Shown here piece after piece: positions 12,701 to 23,022 of a stretch of 64,000 bases of DNA. Where the stretch lies: the NCBI GenBank assembly GCA_951799405.1, contig OX637339.1, forward strand, positions 16,368,001 through 16,432,000, in the 5' to 3' direction. Position numbers and translations under genes: made by a program. The number at the start of each line of letters is the position of its first letter. Positions within the stretch are counted from its first letter, which is position 1. The DNA is from Agapetus fuscipes. Taxonomy: Eukaryota > Arthropoda > Insecta > Trichoptera > Glossosomatidae. The notes under the pieces were generated by a model. It was not told the origin of the DNA. It searched no databases and worked only from the letters and a program-made list of their open reading frames with translations.

Positions 12701-15700
12701 TTTGATTTTTATTTTGTAAATACACATGGAGCATGCGTAAGCGTGAATTTAAACATGCCGGCTTGTGGGCATTAATGAAATATTGTTATATACCTAAGTT
12801 TATGTTATAATTATGCTCCTTTGACATATTTACAATAATTATAAAAACTACACAGTTAAAAAAAAATCTTCGGATATTAAGACAAACCATTATAAGAGAA
12901 CTAATATTATTCTTGATGTTTCGTTTAGCGAGATACCTAGCCAAAGTCTTCAGCAAACACCCTCTCTGCACGACGACTGAGAATGAACTGTTTTTTTAAG
13001 TCGCTAACGAAACGTCGAGAATAATGTAAGTTCTCTTATAACGGTTTGTCCGTCTAATATCTGAATTTTTTTTTTAGCTGTGTAGTTATTATAATTGTAA
13101 ATATTATTTTCATTATATTTGCCACTTAGATAATAGATTAAAGTGGAGAATTTACGCATTGTTTCATAACGAGGTTACATGATGAAAACAATTTTAAATG
13201 AAGATGAAAATGGAAAACAGGCATTCTAAAAAAATAACTAAATTGTTAAGAATAGATGGAAACGACTAGATGTATATTAGTGTTGCGGAGAGTAGTTTAC
13301 GGGTTGGCCGCACGACAGAGATACCAGATGAAATTCTGGGATATGTGAACATGGGAAAAGACCCAGAATTACCAGCTGATATTTCGTCGTGCGGCCATTT
13401 TGAAAAACCTTAAAAACGTCACAACAGATAAAAAAAGGATTAAAACGACCATTCGCACAGTTGTATGGACCTGCACAGCTTAAACTGAATTTAGATATGA
13501 ACAGTTTATAGTCTAGCGGTTAACGCTACGGACTTGTTATTTGAAGGTTGCGAGTCTGATTCCCGGCAGAGCTCAAAATATATTTAATTTTTCTAATACG
13601 CTTTTCGCTGGGTTGAAAAATTAATCTGCCTTTACCAAAGCCTTGATTCAATTGGGTCTTGCGTTTAAGACTGGTGATGAACCAGTTTGCCGAGGGCTCT
13701 TGAGGTGTGATACACATAAAACAGCGCTCACCAAATAAATCATTCTTATATTATTATAATTTGTAAGCTGAATTTAGATGGCAGCTAAAGGAGGGCGCTG
13801 TTATGACTTTAGAGCTTATAAAGTGATAAAATTAATGGGTTTTCTTTTGTTTTTCTTCAATAAAATACTTCTTGAATTGTAGCAACTCAGATAGCATCAA
13901 ATTGAACTGTCAAAAGTGACGTTTTACAAGATGGCGATGCTATTTCCGATTTGCAACACATTTAGTTTAAGCCATGTAGGTCCATATTACGATCAATGTG
14001 ATTATATAAATTTGAGATTAACCATCCATATTGTAAAAAATATTGGTACTCTTAAGCTTGATATTTTCCTTGTTGTAGGGAAAAGCGGCAAGAGTTGCAG
14101 AGATTATGGTCGGTTTGAAGAGTACCCGAAGTATAAAACCTCACGTTTAAACTCAAACAAAGTATTTACCAAAAAATGCATGAAAACTGAAATAGCTCCT
14201 ACAGTGAGAGTTTTAGATTCCGTACATTTTTTTTTATATGCTCTTGATAAGTTTAAAAGATACAGTTTTATAGTTTTGATTAGAAAAGATAATAAAAAAT
14301 AGTAGAAGCAAATAAAAAAAAACCCCTAAATTCAGGGAAAATTTTGTAGTTTACAGCATTCATATTCATTCTATTTGACAGTTTGAAAAATGCACATGCT
14401 ATAAAGTGCATTAAATAATGCTTATCTACACACATGCCATAGACAATTTATTGAATGTTTCAAGGGAGCCTGTGCGAATAGTTTATTTTCAAATAAATTT
14501 AGAAATTCATTGAAAATTGCCATGCAAAATTCATAAGATAAACCAAAAAAGAAAATATACAAAATGCATTTTTAAGATGATTCATAAATTAGAAATGATA
14601 CTACCTACTACAAATTCAAATATTCAATCAGGTATTTGCATAGACTTTCACATTTTATCATTTAAATTTAGGATTAATGCAATTAAATAATTTTGTGAAC
14701 GGGTTAGGTTAGGTTTTTATTGTTTCTTGACTAATAGTTTTGCATGAGGCTGGTAAAACTTGGTTCACTTTTGCCAATGCCACCCCGCTTTCGGGGAAAT
14801 ACGGCAGGAGTGGCAAAGATTATACTCATGTGAGGTTTGGTTTATCGTACACATCAGCATGTATACACGGGAACTTACATGTGCCTGCTTGTGATAACAT
14901 GGTACCTAATGATGATATGATGGAAACCACACTTCAATTGAAGTGGTTGGCGTGAGGCCGGCCTCCTTGCCTGTAAAAATGAATAGGTTCTACTCGCCAC
15001 ACGCGACGCCTTCGGAGAAAACGCGTTATAAAACAAGTTACACTATATGTGCCGCTTGAAAAAAAAGAAAACATTTAACTAGGACACAATTTTAGAGTGA
15101 TAAAATTTAAAACCACTTGCACGATGCGTTGGAACGTTACTATCAAGTGTTTGATAATTTCCTGTACAAGTACACAGCGCACATTCAAATTGCTGTCAGG
15201 TGAGTATCGTTGAGCTACACTCGTTAAGTTATTATCGCGAGCTGTCTAATTAATTGTAAACTTAACGATGTCTTAATCACAGTGTGTGTCAGTGGCATTT
15301 GACTCATAAATGCAGTGAAAACTATTGTAATGTTTCAATATCCATTAGAAATACTGGTAGATATAAGTGGAACTATAAAGGAAGCTATCTATAATCTAAG
15401 TTGCAAAGATGTATTGCCATTTAAGGTTTACACTCAATGCACGCCCACAGGCAGACACGAGTAAATTTGCAGTTACACATGCTGAATGTGCGCTCACATA
15501 AACAAAAATAAACCTCACATGAATATAAACCTTGCAACTCCTGCCGTACTTCTCTGAAACCGAGGTGGTATTGACAAAAGTGAACTAAGTTTTTATAGTA
15601 TTGCGGGTCAGCCTAATCTAACTTAATCTAATCTAAGTTGCAAAGATATGTAACATTGGGGATTCACATTATATGCGTTTTCGCAAGCAGACACATACAA

Positions 15701-18700
15701 GTTCGCGCTTACACATGCCGCATGTGAACCTACAACATACAAATCTCAGATGGACAAACACCCTGCAACTCTTGCCGCCATTCCCTGACACAGGGGTGAC
15801 ATTGGCAAAGTGAACCATTTTTTACAGTATGGGTGGTCAGCCTCATACCAACCTATAGGTCAAGGAATGCTGTGAATAAATTGATTGTTCCAAAACAATG
15901 TAATAAAACAAAGAACTTCGATCGTCCCTTTTGCATGGCCGGCCCTGTGCTGTGGAATGCACTACCTAATGAGCTTAGAGCCGTAAAGAGTGCAAGTGCG
16001 TTTGGATCGTGATTGAAGACACGTTCGTTTCGGAGATGATGATGCAGTGATTTATCACAAAACGGCACTATGAATATTGTCTTTATTATTATTCCTCACT
16101 TCATTTGAATCTCTGTAACTTGGTGATGTATCAAAGACTTCATTGTTTCTAAGATATGTGTGTCACAGCACTTAAAATCCAATGTATTTATTTATAGAAT
16201 TATATAATAATTTGTAACCAAGTTATAAGGCAATTTTATTAGCCATTTTATTAGAAGTATTTGCATGAAGTCACAATGGCTGCAAATGATAAGGAGTTGG
16301 GAGTAGGCAACATCTGCTCAGATTAATTTACTGATTTTTATTTTGTAGCGTTAACTCCTTAGGTAGGATACTTGCCAGTACCCTCAGTACAAGTTGCAAA
16401 ACTTGAGCAAAGCAAAGTTTAAATTATATCTTCTTGTTGATCTTCTTATTGGTTGTAAGGTAAAGAGTGATTTTCCCAAAATCTACCGTTTTTGATTCTT
16501 ACACTTTATGGTCTTAGCAAAAGGGTTCTAGCAAAATCAACTTCAAACAAACAAAAACGGCAGATTTTGGGGAAATCTAATCTAATCTAATCTAAGCTGC
16601 AAAGATATATATCATTTAAGATTTATATTAAATGCGTTCCCACAAGCAGACATGTATAATTTCGCGCTAACACATGCCGCATGTGGGCCTACAATATAAA
16701 AACCCAATCTCAAATGAACATAAGCCCTGCAACTCTTGCCGTCCTTCCTTGAAACAGGGGTGACATTGGCAAAGTGAACCATTTTTTTTACAGTATGGGT
16801 GGTCAGCCGCATACCAACCTAGAAAGTCAAGGAACTACTCTTTAATACTTTCCGTAAACTTTACTTTACTCAAGTTTTGCAACTCGTACTCAGGGTACAG
16901 AAGACAAGAATTCAATCTCCACCACGGGTTGTTATTGTTATGATAGGACACAGGGCAGGCGGGGTTCGAACTTGCGTCTATTTCAATAATGCAAATTTGA
17001 TTATCCGCTCGACCATACCATCGACAATGAAATAAAAGTACCGGTAAAATTTACTCAGCCTTCACAAGAAATGAAAACAGACCCCCTCAGGAGCTGGAAT
17101 ATCCCGACTTCAGGTGAAGCACTTGGTGCAAGGCCGGCCTCATTACTTGTAAAAATATATAGGCTCAACACAACACATGCAAACCCTTCGGGGACCATGT
17201 GTTAAGAAGTGCATTGCATTGCATTAGCGAGGTGAATTCATGCCATGTTTTATACATGGGTAAACCTAACTAAGCTACACATATAGTGTAATCTCTAGTC
17301 ATGTTTTCCCTGAAGGGGCCGCATATGTCCAGTGGAGCCTATTTATTTTTACAGGTAAGGGGGCCGGCCTTTCGCCAACCAGTGCAGTCTGTATGCTTAA
17401 ACCCTCCTCATAACCGTCCCCCATGCATGTGTCAGAAGGACCCACATCTCGTGGACGCTCATTCAAGGCTAAGTATATTTCAGACGGCTCTAAATAGTCT
17501 GGTTGATAGCTCAGTCGGTATAATGTTTGTTTTGAAATCCAGATGGCTAGGATTTGATACCCGAGGCTCTGTTCCTTGCTGTCCCCTGTTAAATGTATAG
17601 AGTACCTTGTTCCTTGACCTCCTGGAGCTGCCGCCCCCTGGTCTCCAGCTGCTGGGTCAGCCTGTCCGCGGCCCTCAGCCCTCCCGCCGCCTCGCGCAGC
17701 TCCCCCCTCAGCTCCTCGCACACCCCCTGCAGGCGGGAGACTTCAGCGTGCGCCTGCTCCAGTTCTATGCGAGCTCGACCCACCACCTGGCTGCTGGAGC
17801 GCTCTTTATCTGGGGCAGGAAAATGTGATTGTTAAAAATGCTCTATACCCTATACCTGTCGTTTTATACACATTAACGTCTCAGTAAAAGAGTGACAGGA
17901 AATGAAAATTAAAAAACTGAAACCACTTTTTTCACATAATAAGAATGTATAACGCTAACACTGATGATCTATCAGTGTTATGGCCGCGAGAGTCAAGTGA
18001 CTGATCATTCTAGCGTGTTTGGAATAGAATAACGCTGGTTCGATCCATACTTAGGTCATTTGACCATTACTTTGATGCTAGTTCAACAGATGTCATTGCA
18101 TACACACGAGCTTCTGCTTTCGTATGAAGACAACTGGCCAGGCAAATTCATCACTTCATCAAAAACATCGCTCACCCATCTGGAACTGCTCCAGCACGCA
18201 CTGCAGGTTGGTGAGAGCGGCCAGGTGCTTGTTGTTGGTGTCCTCAGACTGGTCGAGGCGAGCCTGGATCTCATCGCGCTGCTTCTCCACCAGGCCTATC
18301 TGCGTGCGGAGCGTCTCCACCTCTTGGTTAGCTCGTATACTGATAAAAACAAAGTAAACATTATCAAACTTCATGTTTCATCACAGTTGATTTGCAATGT
18401 TTGTAGCTAAGTATTTTTTTTTTCGATAAAGGCTGCCTGGGTTATTTTTTGATTTACTTGATCAATTGATGCAAGCGCGCTGTCTGTTCAAAATCTTTCT
18501 CTTCTAGTCTAATAATAATATTATTAGGATGATTTATTTGGTACGCGCTGTTTTTGTTTGTATCACACCTCCAAGCTTGGTCGCCGCTGTAGAAAGCCCC
18601 AATTCTCAAGCAAGACCCAATTGCTGCAAGGTTGGATGGACCTTTGGTGACAGATCTTTGGTAAAGGCAATGCATTTTTCAACCCAGCGAAGAGCATATT

Positions 18701-21700
18701 TTAAAGTATAAATGGCATATTTTTTGTGCTCCGCCGGAATTCAAATCCACAACCTTCCATTTACGAGTCCAAAGTGAATAACTTATAGGTACATATACTA
18801 AGAATAGATTTATAAGTGGAGTTGATATAATGAACAATTTATTACAATATTATGACAAGGGACGACGTCCCGGTCAAAAGAAAGTTGAAGAAAGTAAGCG
18901 AGTATTATCATCACCTGCTGGACGTGTAGAGAGTGCTGGAGTGCTTGGCTTGCTGCTGCGCGCTGGCCAGCTGGGAGAGCGCCTGCTGGCTCCTCTGCTC
19001 CGCCAGCATCAGCTCCTGCGTGTGCGCCTCCTCCACCTCTAGCAGGTGCAGCCGCAGCCGCTCCAGCTCACGGGACAGCAACTGCTCCTTCTCCAGGATC
19101 TAAGATTGACAAAGAGTTTGAGCAAGGAGACAGGGTAGCATGACGTACAGGGTACAAGGTCTGTTTAGCTGTATTTAAATGCACACAAAACATTGCGATA
19201 CATTTCAGAGCTATGTTTATGTGTTGATGTATATCAAATGGCGTAAAGTCCACAAACTACAAAAATTGAGTTAGTATTTTTGTCAAAATCATTATTTTGA
19301 AATGTAGAAAACATTTCTCTGCACTGCTAAGACACTCACAATAATATCAGGATAACAGCTGATGGCTGACATGGACTTTGTTGGTTTTGATAAAAATCTC
19401 CCTACAGACTCTTACAGGGTTTGAAGAAAAATTTAACTAATAAAACTTCCTTCCTCAGCCCTTCTCAGTCCACTCCTGGGCGTAGGCCTCCTCAATTGTC
19501 TCCATTTCTGTCTTCATTCAATCATTTTCTGTCAATCTTTTTAAATTAGAAATAAAACCTCACCTCTGATTTTTCCTGCTGAATCTGTTTGCAGTTTGCC
19601 TGTTCCGTGAGAAGATTCTGCGACAGCACTTCGCACTTCTCCACCAAGAACTTGTTCTTCTCGGCTATCTTCTCCAGCATCTCTGCGTTCACCCCATTCT
19701 TCTCCATCTCTTCCACTCTCTTCGCCAGACTTCCACATCTCTCCTCGCTGCTCCTCAATGTCCGCCTGAACTCTTCACAATCGCTGCACACTTTTTCACT
19801 TTCAGCAATTCTATTCTGGTTGTCTTTCTCTTCCTTGTAGATCCTCTCCAACTCTCTGTACCTTTCGTTTTCCGACATCAGAACTCCGTTCAATCTTTGT
19901 ATCTCACCGTGATAGCCTAAACTCTCATTGTGCTTCTGAGTCACCAAATTGATCAATTCATTTCTCTCACTGGACAATTGCTCTAACTGGCTTTCAGTTT
20001 CAACTTTCAATGCTTCCAAAGCTGTTTTGCTTTGCTCCATTTCACCAAGTTTCAATTTCATTTCGTTAACTTCATTCTTTAAAGTATCACATTCAAGTTG
20101 TTTCTCTGTTTTTAAAGCCAACTTATCTGCACACACTTCATCCAGCTTTCTTCTCACCTCATCAAATTCATCTTGATTTACAGCATTACTTTTATCAACT
20201 TCTTCTATTGTTTGTTTACTGTTCTCTTCCTTTAGTTTTTCAATCAATGTATTTTTCTCATTGATCTCTGCTTCTTTTGAAAGCAAACTATTTTTCATTT
20301 CAACAATTTCTTGTATTTTGTTAACCAATTCAGAATCTTTTTGTGCACATTGATTTTCAAGATCAGAATTATTTTCATTCAATGTATTCATTTTAGAGTC
20401 GATTTTTAAGATTTCCTGTTCAAACTCTTCATTCCTCAGTAAAAGACTTTCATTTTGTTTTAACACATCCTCTTGTGCTTTTAATACATCTCTATGTTTC
20501 ATGGTTATATTCTCTACACTCAAATTACATTCATTCAACTGCGTTTTATAATTCTCAATTTTTAAATTCAATTCACATCTAACTTCATTCAATTCTTGTT
20601 TTTTTGACATCAATTCTTGCTCAAGCAATTGATTCTTTTGGCACAAGTTCTCTAGTTGTGCTGCAATCTCTGATGATTCATTATTTGCCATCAATCCAGC
20701 TTCTTCTTTAGTATATTCCAAGTTCGACACTGTATTCTTCAAAATTTCATTGTCTCTATTTAACACCTCAATGCTTGCTTCCAATTCGCTCAAACACATC
20801 AATTTATTCTCCAATTCCGATTTCTCCGCTTCAACCTTTCTAGCGTAATCCTCAATGATCGCTTTAGTTTGTAACTCTGCCTTCAACTCACTCACTTCCC
20901 TCATCAATAAAACCTTTTCATTATCAATGATGCTCAAATCTATTTTAGACTTTTCATGGTCTGCCGTTACAGCTAAAAGCTGTGTTTTAATCTTCTCATA
21001 TTCACTTTGCACCTTAGATAATTGCTTCAACGAATCTGCAGGATCATTGCTTTCATTTGAGTCATCAAGATTGCTTTTTGCTTCATTCAATTGTTTTTTA
21101 TACCCACTCAATTCTGACTTGACAAATTCCAATTCTTTCTTTATATGATCTCTCTCCACTTCCAATCCTTTCAACTCCGCTTCGTTCTTCTCCAATTCAG
21201 CCTCAAAGCTCTTATTCAGATTACTGCAATCTTCTAGTTCTGTCTGTAGTTTCACCATGTTATCTTCATTCTGTTCAAGAATTGGCTCCAACTTTGATGA
21301 ACTTTTCAACGCCCCAAGCTCCGCTATCAAGAAATCATTGTTCTTTTTCAGTTCTGAATTCTCGTGCTCGTAATGCGCAAGATCTGAAGTCAGGATATCA
21401 ATTTCTGCATTCATCTCATCAATGCTCACTTGCATGTTGTTGATTTCTCTTGAATTCTCCGATACCCTTATTTCCAACGTGTCATTCTTGCTCTTGTACT
21501 CGGCTAAAGTTTTAAACATGATGTCAGTGTTGGTGATGATATCAGCTGACTTCAATTTCATTTGTTTATTGATTCCCGGCAAATCAAAGTTGATGTGCTT
21601 ATCAAAGAGTTTCCTGAACTCATCGCAATCAACCTTATCACCCACTTTGTCATTCAACGCTAGAATCTCTTTATTCAAATGGTCGATTTCCAAGTTCAAC

Positions 21701-22581
21701 CGTTTGATTTCTTCGTTTGTGTTTAGTTTATTTTGCAGTTCGACAATTTCAAACTTTAGTTTCTCAATGATTTCTTGGGCGTGTGAATCTAAAAGCGCTT
21801 GATTAACTTCACTAGATTTACTGGACAAACTCTCGGCATTCTTTTTCTCCAATATCATGAACCTCTCTTCCAATTCTCTGTATTTATCATTCGAAACATA
21901 GTCCTCACTATTTCTCCCTACCTTCACTATATTCTTCATATTGATTTCTTCCAAGTCGTGCTGCAACCTAGCGCAATCTTCTTGCAACTTGAAATTCTCT
22001 TCGCTCAAATCTTGGTTCTCCTCTTGAAACTTCTCTGCATTCTCTTCCAACAACCTATGCACCTTCTCAAGGTTATCAAACTTATGCCGCATCGTTTTCA
22101 AGTCTTCGTACAGCTTTTCATTGTTTGATTTCAATTCATTCGCCTCGTCCACACTCGCTTTTAGCTGTTTGTTTTCCATTTTGAGCGATTCATGTTCTTT
22201 ACTCAATTCGTCGTGATTGATTTCTAGTTCTTTCTTTATCCTAATGAGCTTTTCCATCGCCATTTGATTTTGACTGTCCAATTCATCCAAGCTTGACGTC
22301 AATCCTTTATTTTCTTCTTTCAGCATCCTTACTTGTTCTTTAAGAACACTTATTTGGCTATCATCCGCAATAGAATCATTTGTTTGGTTATGTTTTGCTT
22401 TCAAATTGGATACCTCCTTTTCTAAGGCGGCAACCATACCCCGTAGTTTCTGATTCTCGTCGTCTTCAGGTTTGAGCTTGGGTTTGGGATCGGGACTTTC
22501 GTCGGGCGGATCCCAGAACCACGTGGCACTGCTGTCGTCCTCTTCGCTCTTTGAAGTACCGACTTCCCCATTTTTGTGAAT
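6455..22581 (-). CDS. Gmap: GMAP-210/TRIP11-type golgin, C-terminal 1409 residues in seven exons
   Basis: Exons on the minus strand: 22581-19564, 19099-18915, 18339-18176, 17809-17606, 8395-8241, 7407-7188, 6738-6455. They sum to 4230 nt, 1410 codons including the stop, with AG acceptors and GT donors throughout and matching phases. The first exon is about 1000 residues of coiled coil. Later exons carry HLLEVEEAHTQE, LTNLQCVLEQFQMDKER, and DKVDKSLVKNLIIGFIQ plus VLRILSSVLDF, which resemble the conserved C-terminus and GRAB domain of GMAP-210. Known role: a cis-Golgi tether whose N-terminal ALPS motif binds curved vesicles and whose GRAB domain binds Arf1-GTP. The N-terminus is missing: the ATG at 22629 is intronic, because tttcttttgtcaacag precedes 22581. 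The final residues rich in Ser and Pro have no assigned function. Family identity is from recalled motifs, not a search. Confidence 0.88.
6857..7120 (+). repeat. LINE-A 3' end in last golgin intron
   Basis: Starts ttccttgacgtataggttgg and follows the LINE-A 3' region, with a small internal duplication near 7005-7040 (gtaagtatacaagcag twice). It is opposite in orientation to the gene and lies between the last two exons. Confidence 0.7.
7188..7407 (-). CDS. Gmap: Golgin exon: end of GRAB-like domain and linker
   Basis: 220 nt after acceptor ctccag. It begins VLRILSSVLDFDQAE, which continues the GRAB motif in frame, then a Ser/Gly-rich linker, EFIKFLEKES, and a Gly codon split G|GT. Confidence 0.87.
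7640..8010 (+). pseudogene. LINE reverse-transcriptase C-terminal fragment
   Basis: The frame encodes YLADLIKPVTLG, then TMFGERAFAVAGPLAWNLLP, the F-G-x-R-A-F...A-G-P...W-N-x-L-P motif at the end of L2/CR1-type ORF2 proteins. The tail reads catcacgaaacggcgctataaag then (atc)n. A minus-strand copy with stops is at 46480-46655. It sits in a golgin intron; no upstream RT domains are present. Confidence 0.65.
8241..8395 (-). CDS. Gmap: Golgin exon: first half of GRAB-like domain
   Basis: 155 nt, separated from the previous exon by a 9.2-kb intron. It encodes SKLESEVAQWQRKYND, then VDKSLVKNLIIGFIQTEAG, ending DRAQ|GTAATT. The K-S-L-V-K-N-L-x-x-G-[FY] motif is the hallmark I recognise for the GRAB (GRIP-related Arf-binding) domain. 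Confidence 0.88.
8396..9580. other. Start of 9.2-kb golgin intron, nothing recognised
   Basis: AT-rich. The 12-mer attccaaatttg or close variants recur near 8941, 8989, 9022 and 9215, but I cannot assign an element. Confidence 0.4.
9588..10127. repeat. MITE-like element F
   Basis: Imperfect inverted ends: ttagggccgatcttataa at the left, and the complement of the right end reads ctaagggctggtcttataa. acatgc occurs at both outer edges, a possible target duplication. The interior has CG-containing segments near 9710-9760 unlike the surrounding intron. Confidence 0.45.
10660..11270. repeat. Degenerate tandem repeat with 28-bp core array
   Basis: A rhythm of aacaaacaat, caaataacaaaat and agtaacaa runs through the region. 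From 11103 there are three perfect 28-bp units (aacaatcaaataacaaaat plus caaataata) and a partial fourth. It is a minisatellite-like array, not CRISPR: there are no unique spacers. Confidence 0.7.
11440..11715. mobile_element. Palindromic element with hammerhead-type arm
   Basis: The left arm (ggatttaactgaccatgc, aaaagagaaaaacgattttc) is repeated inverted at about 11663-11707. The left arm carries a hammerhead-like core on the minus strand. The interior (about 11520-11650) has a second small inverted repeat, ccgaaggttgt and aaccttcgg. Confidence 0.5.
11491..11522 (-). ncRNA. Hammerhead-ribozyme-like core
   Basis: Read on the minus strand: TTGAGGA (CTGANGA with C to T) then C, stem II GTCGGA/TCCGAC (6 perfect pairs), GAAACGTA, with a possible three-pair stem I (CTC/GAG). 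The changed first base would reduce or abolish cleavage. Confidence 0.4.
12615..12815 (+). repeat. LINE-A 3' end, diverged
   Basis: Recognisable by actgtaaaaaaaatgcc, ttgcagggaattgcagagag, cacatggagcatgcgtaag and gcttgtgggcatt. Old copy with several small differences. Confidence 0.55.
12827..13104. mobile_element. Palindromic element with hammerhead-type core
   Basis: Left arm (atttacaataattataa, then actacacagttaaaaaaaaa, then ttataagagaact) and right arm (agttctcttataac ... gtgtagttattataattg) are inverted copies about 110 bp long with small gaps. Both arms contain a cgaaac or gtttcg box next to the centre. Confidence 0.55.
12918..12953 (-). ncRNA. Hammerhead-ribozyme-like core
   Basis: On the minus strand: CTGAAGA (12947-12953), C, TTTGGC pairing with GCTAAA (one G-U), C, GAAAC (12918-12922). 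A four-pair stem I (TTTG/CAAG, one G-U) is possible. Stem III is poor (ACAT). Confidence 0.45.
13304..13396. repeat. Short inverted repeat
   Basis: ggccgcacgacagagatacc is mirrored by gatatttcgtcgtgcggcc with an inner pair ccagaat/attctgg-like. It may be a tiny MITE; no second copy seen. Confidence 0.5.
13505..13755 (+). repeat. SINE2 copy
   Basis: A diverged tRNA-like head (tagtctagcggttaacgc, then gagtctgattcccggc), the SINE2 middle (ttcgctgggttgaaaaatt), and the SINE2 tail ggctcttgaggtgtgatac ... ctcaccaaataaatcat followed by attattat. Confidence 0.75.
14010..14130 (+). repeat. LINE-A remnant
   Basis: ttgagattaaccatccatat and gggaaaagcggcaagagttg align with LINE-A after many substitutions. 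The 128-codon frame over this region is therefore unlikely to be a gene. Confidence 0.5.
14715..14925 (+). repeat. LINE-A subfamily 3' end
   Basis: Belongs to the subgroup with gccaccccgctttcgggg and gtgaggtttggttt, like 40255 and the minus copies at 42625 and 63790. Its end is replaced by a SINE1 3' half. Confidence 0.6.
14926..15058 (+). repeat. SINE1 3' half
   Basis: gaagtggttggcgtgaggcc through cgccacacgcgacgccttc to gttacactatatgtg. The tRNA-like head is absent. Confidence 0.65.
15114..15199 (+). CDS. Possible orphan exon (weak)
   Basis: The frame reads HLHDALERYYQVFDNF, then LYKYTAHIQIAV, ending AG|GTGAGT, a textbook donor. Amino-acid composition looks protein-like. Against it: an in-frame TAA lies six bases upstream with no acceptor after it, and I do not recognise the sequence. 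It is on the strand opposite to the golgin, within its large intron. Confidence 0.2.
15395..15620 (-). repeat. LINE-A 3' end
   Basis: Begins at the tail complement ctataatctaagttgcaaag and ends near agtattgcgggtcagcct. A second minus copy follows directly. Confidence 0.65.
15625..15870 (-). repeat. LINE-A 3' end
   Basis: Tail complement taatctaatctaag at the left; 5' limit ggtcaaggaatg. With the copy just before, it forms a head-to-tail pair. Confidence 0.75.
15885..16090 (+). pseudogene. LINE reverse-transcriptase C-terminal fragment
   Basis: The frame reads NFDRPFCMAGPVLWNALPN, then ELRAVKSASAFGS, stop. The 3' part (tttatcacaaaacggcac) resembles the tail of the 7640 fragment. It directly abuts the LINE-A copy before it. 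Confidence 0.55.
16376..16897. repeat. Foldback MITE G, interrupted by LINE-A
   Basis: Ends gtaccctcagtacaagttgc and its complement. Undisrupted copies are at 25736, 35867 and 43088. A LINE-A copy lies at 16568-16836; comparison with other copies (gggaaatcactctttaat) places the insertion exactly between aaatc and actctt. Confidence 0.7.
16568..16836 (-). repeat. LINE-A 3' end nested in MITE G
   Basis: Nearly intact minus copy with tail complement (TAATC)3. No clear target duplication, unlike 57766-58510. Confidence 0.75.
16900..17025 (-). repeat. Possible third tRNA-derived SINE fragment
   Basis: On the minus strand: ggtatggtcgagcggataat (A-box-like) and gcaagttcgaaccccgcc (B-box-like), followed by ctgccctgtgtcctatc. 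Only one copy is visible, so the family is uncertain. Confidence 0.35.
17030..17220 (+). repeat. SINE1 copy lacking its head
   Basis: From ataaaagtaccggtaaaatt through cagccttcacaagaaatg to gttaagaagtgcattgc. Confidence 0.6.
17270..17580. repeat. SINE1 pieces and repeat B fragment
   Basis: A minus SINE1 3' end (17270-17385) is followed by repeat B (17394-17470, gtgtcagaaggacccacat; also at 52765 and 60067) and a plus SINE1-like tRNA head (17505-17580, gttgatagctcagtcgg). Confidence 0.5.
17606..17809 (-). CDS. Gmap: Golgin exon: GC-rich coiled coil
   Basis: 204 nt after acceptor ccccag; begins DKERSSSQVVGRARIEL and ends LQEVKEQ with donor CAAG|GTACTC. Strongly Arg/Glu/Leu coiled coil. GC content is far above the flanking introns. 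Open frames on the other strand here are shadows of this exon. Confidence 0.85.
18176..18339 (-). CDS. Gmap: Golgin exon: LTNLQCVLEQFQM segment
   Basis: 164 nt between cag|T and ATGG|GTGAGC. It encodes a coiled coil with EVETLRTQIGLVEKQRDEI and LAALTNLQCVLEQFQM. The Asp codon split across the next junction restores a D-K-E-R sequence after it. Confidence 0.85.
18520..18780 (-). repeat. SINE2 copy in golgin intron
   Basis: Tail gcgctgtttttgtttgtatc ... caagcttggtcgccgctg, then gctgcaaggttggatggacc, and head complement ccatttacgagtccaaagtg. Confidence 0.7.
18915..19099 (-). CDS. Gmap: Golgin exon: conserved LRLHLLEVEEAHTQE block
   Basis: 185 nt after acceptor ttag; translation begins ILEKEQLLSRELERLRLHLL and ends in a Ser codon split AG|T. 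This block resembles the region of TRIP11 just before its last coiled coils. It is richer in GC and CTG/CAG codons than the large exon. Confidence 0.85.
19564..22581 (-). CDS. Gmap: Golgin exon: long coiled-coil rod
   Basis: 3018 nt, exactly 1006 codons, phase 0 at both ends. It begins IHKNGEVGTSKSEEDDSS, passes an acidic/proline stretch (WFWDPPDESPDPKPK), then is almost unbroken heptad-rich Glu/Lys/Leu coiled coil to QQEKSE. The donor is CAGAG|GTGAGG at 19563. It lacks the ALPS-type amphipathic N-terminus expected for the family, so at least one exon lies upstream. Confidence 0.9.
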
Positions 22582-22819
22582 CTGTTGACAAAAGAAAATA
22601 CAGAAATTAGTGAAAATATCTAAATACACTTTTCAGTAAAATGGAAAGTAAAATTTAAGTTATTTTGATAGCGCATGGATTACCACAAAGAAGACCTTTG
22701 ACGGATAGTTTCCAGTAAATAATTCTTGCTAACCATTACTAACGTAATGCACATACAGTGCAACTTCTATCACATTATCCCCAAGAGTCGCATGTGGTGT
22801 GTGGAACCTACATAAAAAG

Positions 22820-22910
22820 TCAATGCCTTGCCCACAGCTGTAGTCATCAGGCACATACAATCTGTCGCTCTCCAACAGGGTGGGACTGTTAAACCGTGGC
22901 AAGACGTTAC
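22820..22910 (+). repeat. Repeat C fragment
   Basis: Contains atcaggcacatacaatctg and ctccaacagggtgggactgt, matching 36145-36220 and, inverted, 31725-31795. The rest of 22582-23020 holds nothing I recognise apart from a weak SINE1-like piece near 22760. Confidence 0.5.
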
Positions 22911-23022
22911 ACCGTATGTGTAGTTTGATTGTGTTAAAAGATCTTAGATTGTCGCCTTGGCTTCTATACGACTCCTCATTTATTAATGTACCTACTTTTC
23001 AACATTTCGTATTTATAATTCC

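Noticed and set aside
13916..14302. 128-codon open frame on the plus strand
   Set aside because: It runs through a diverged LINE-A remnant and has no domain or splice context.
17299..17721. 140-codon minus-strand frame with GGAARGGGRAEGRG-type start
   Set aside because: Reads the GC-rich golgin exon in the wrong frame and continues into SINE1.
22582..22629. Met at 22629 as the golgin start
   Set aside because: The 16 codons before 22581 are a polypyrimidine tract ending in cag, a splice acceptor, not a signal or ALPS sequence.
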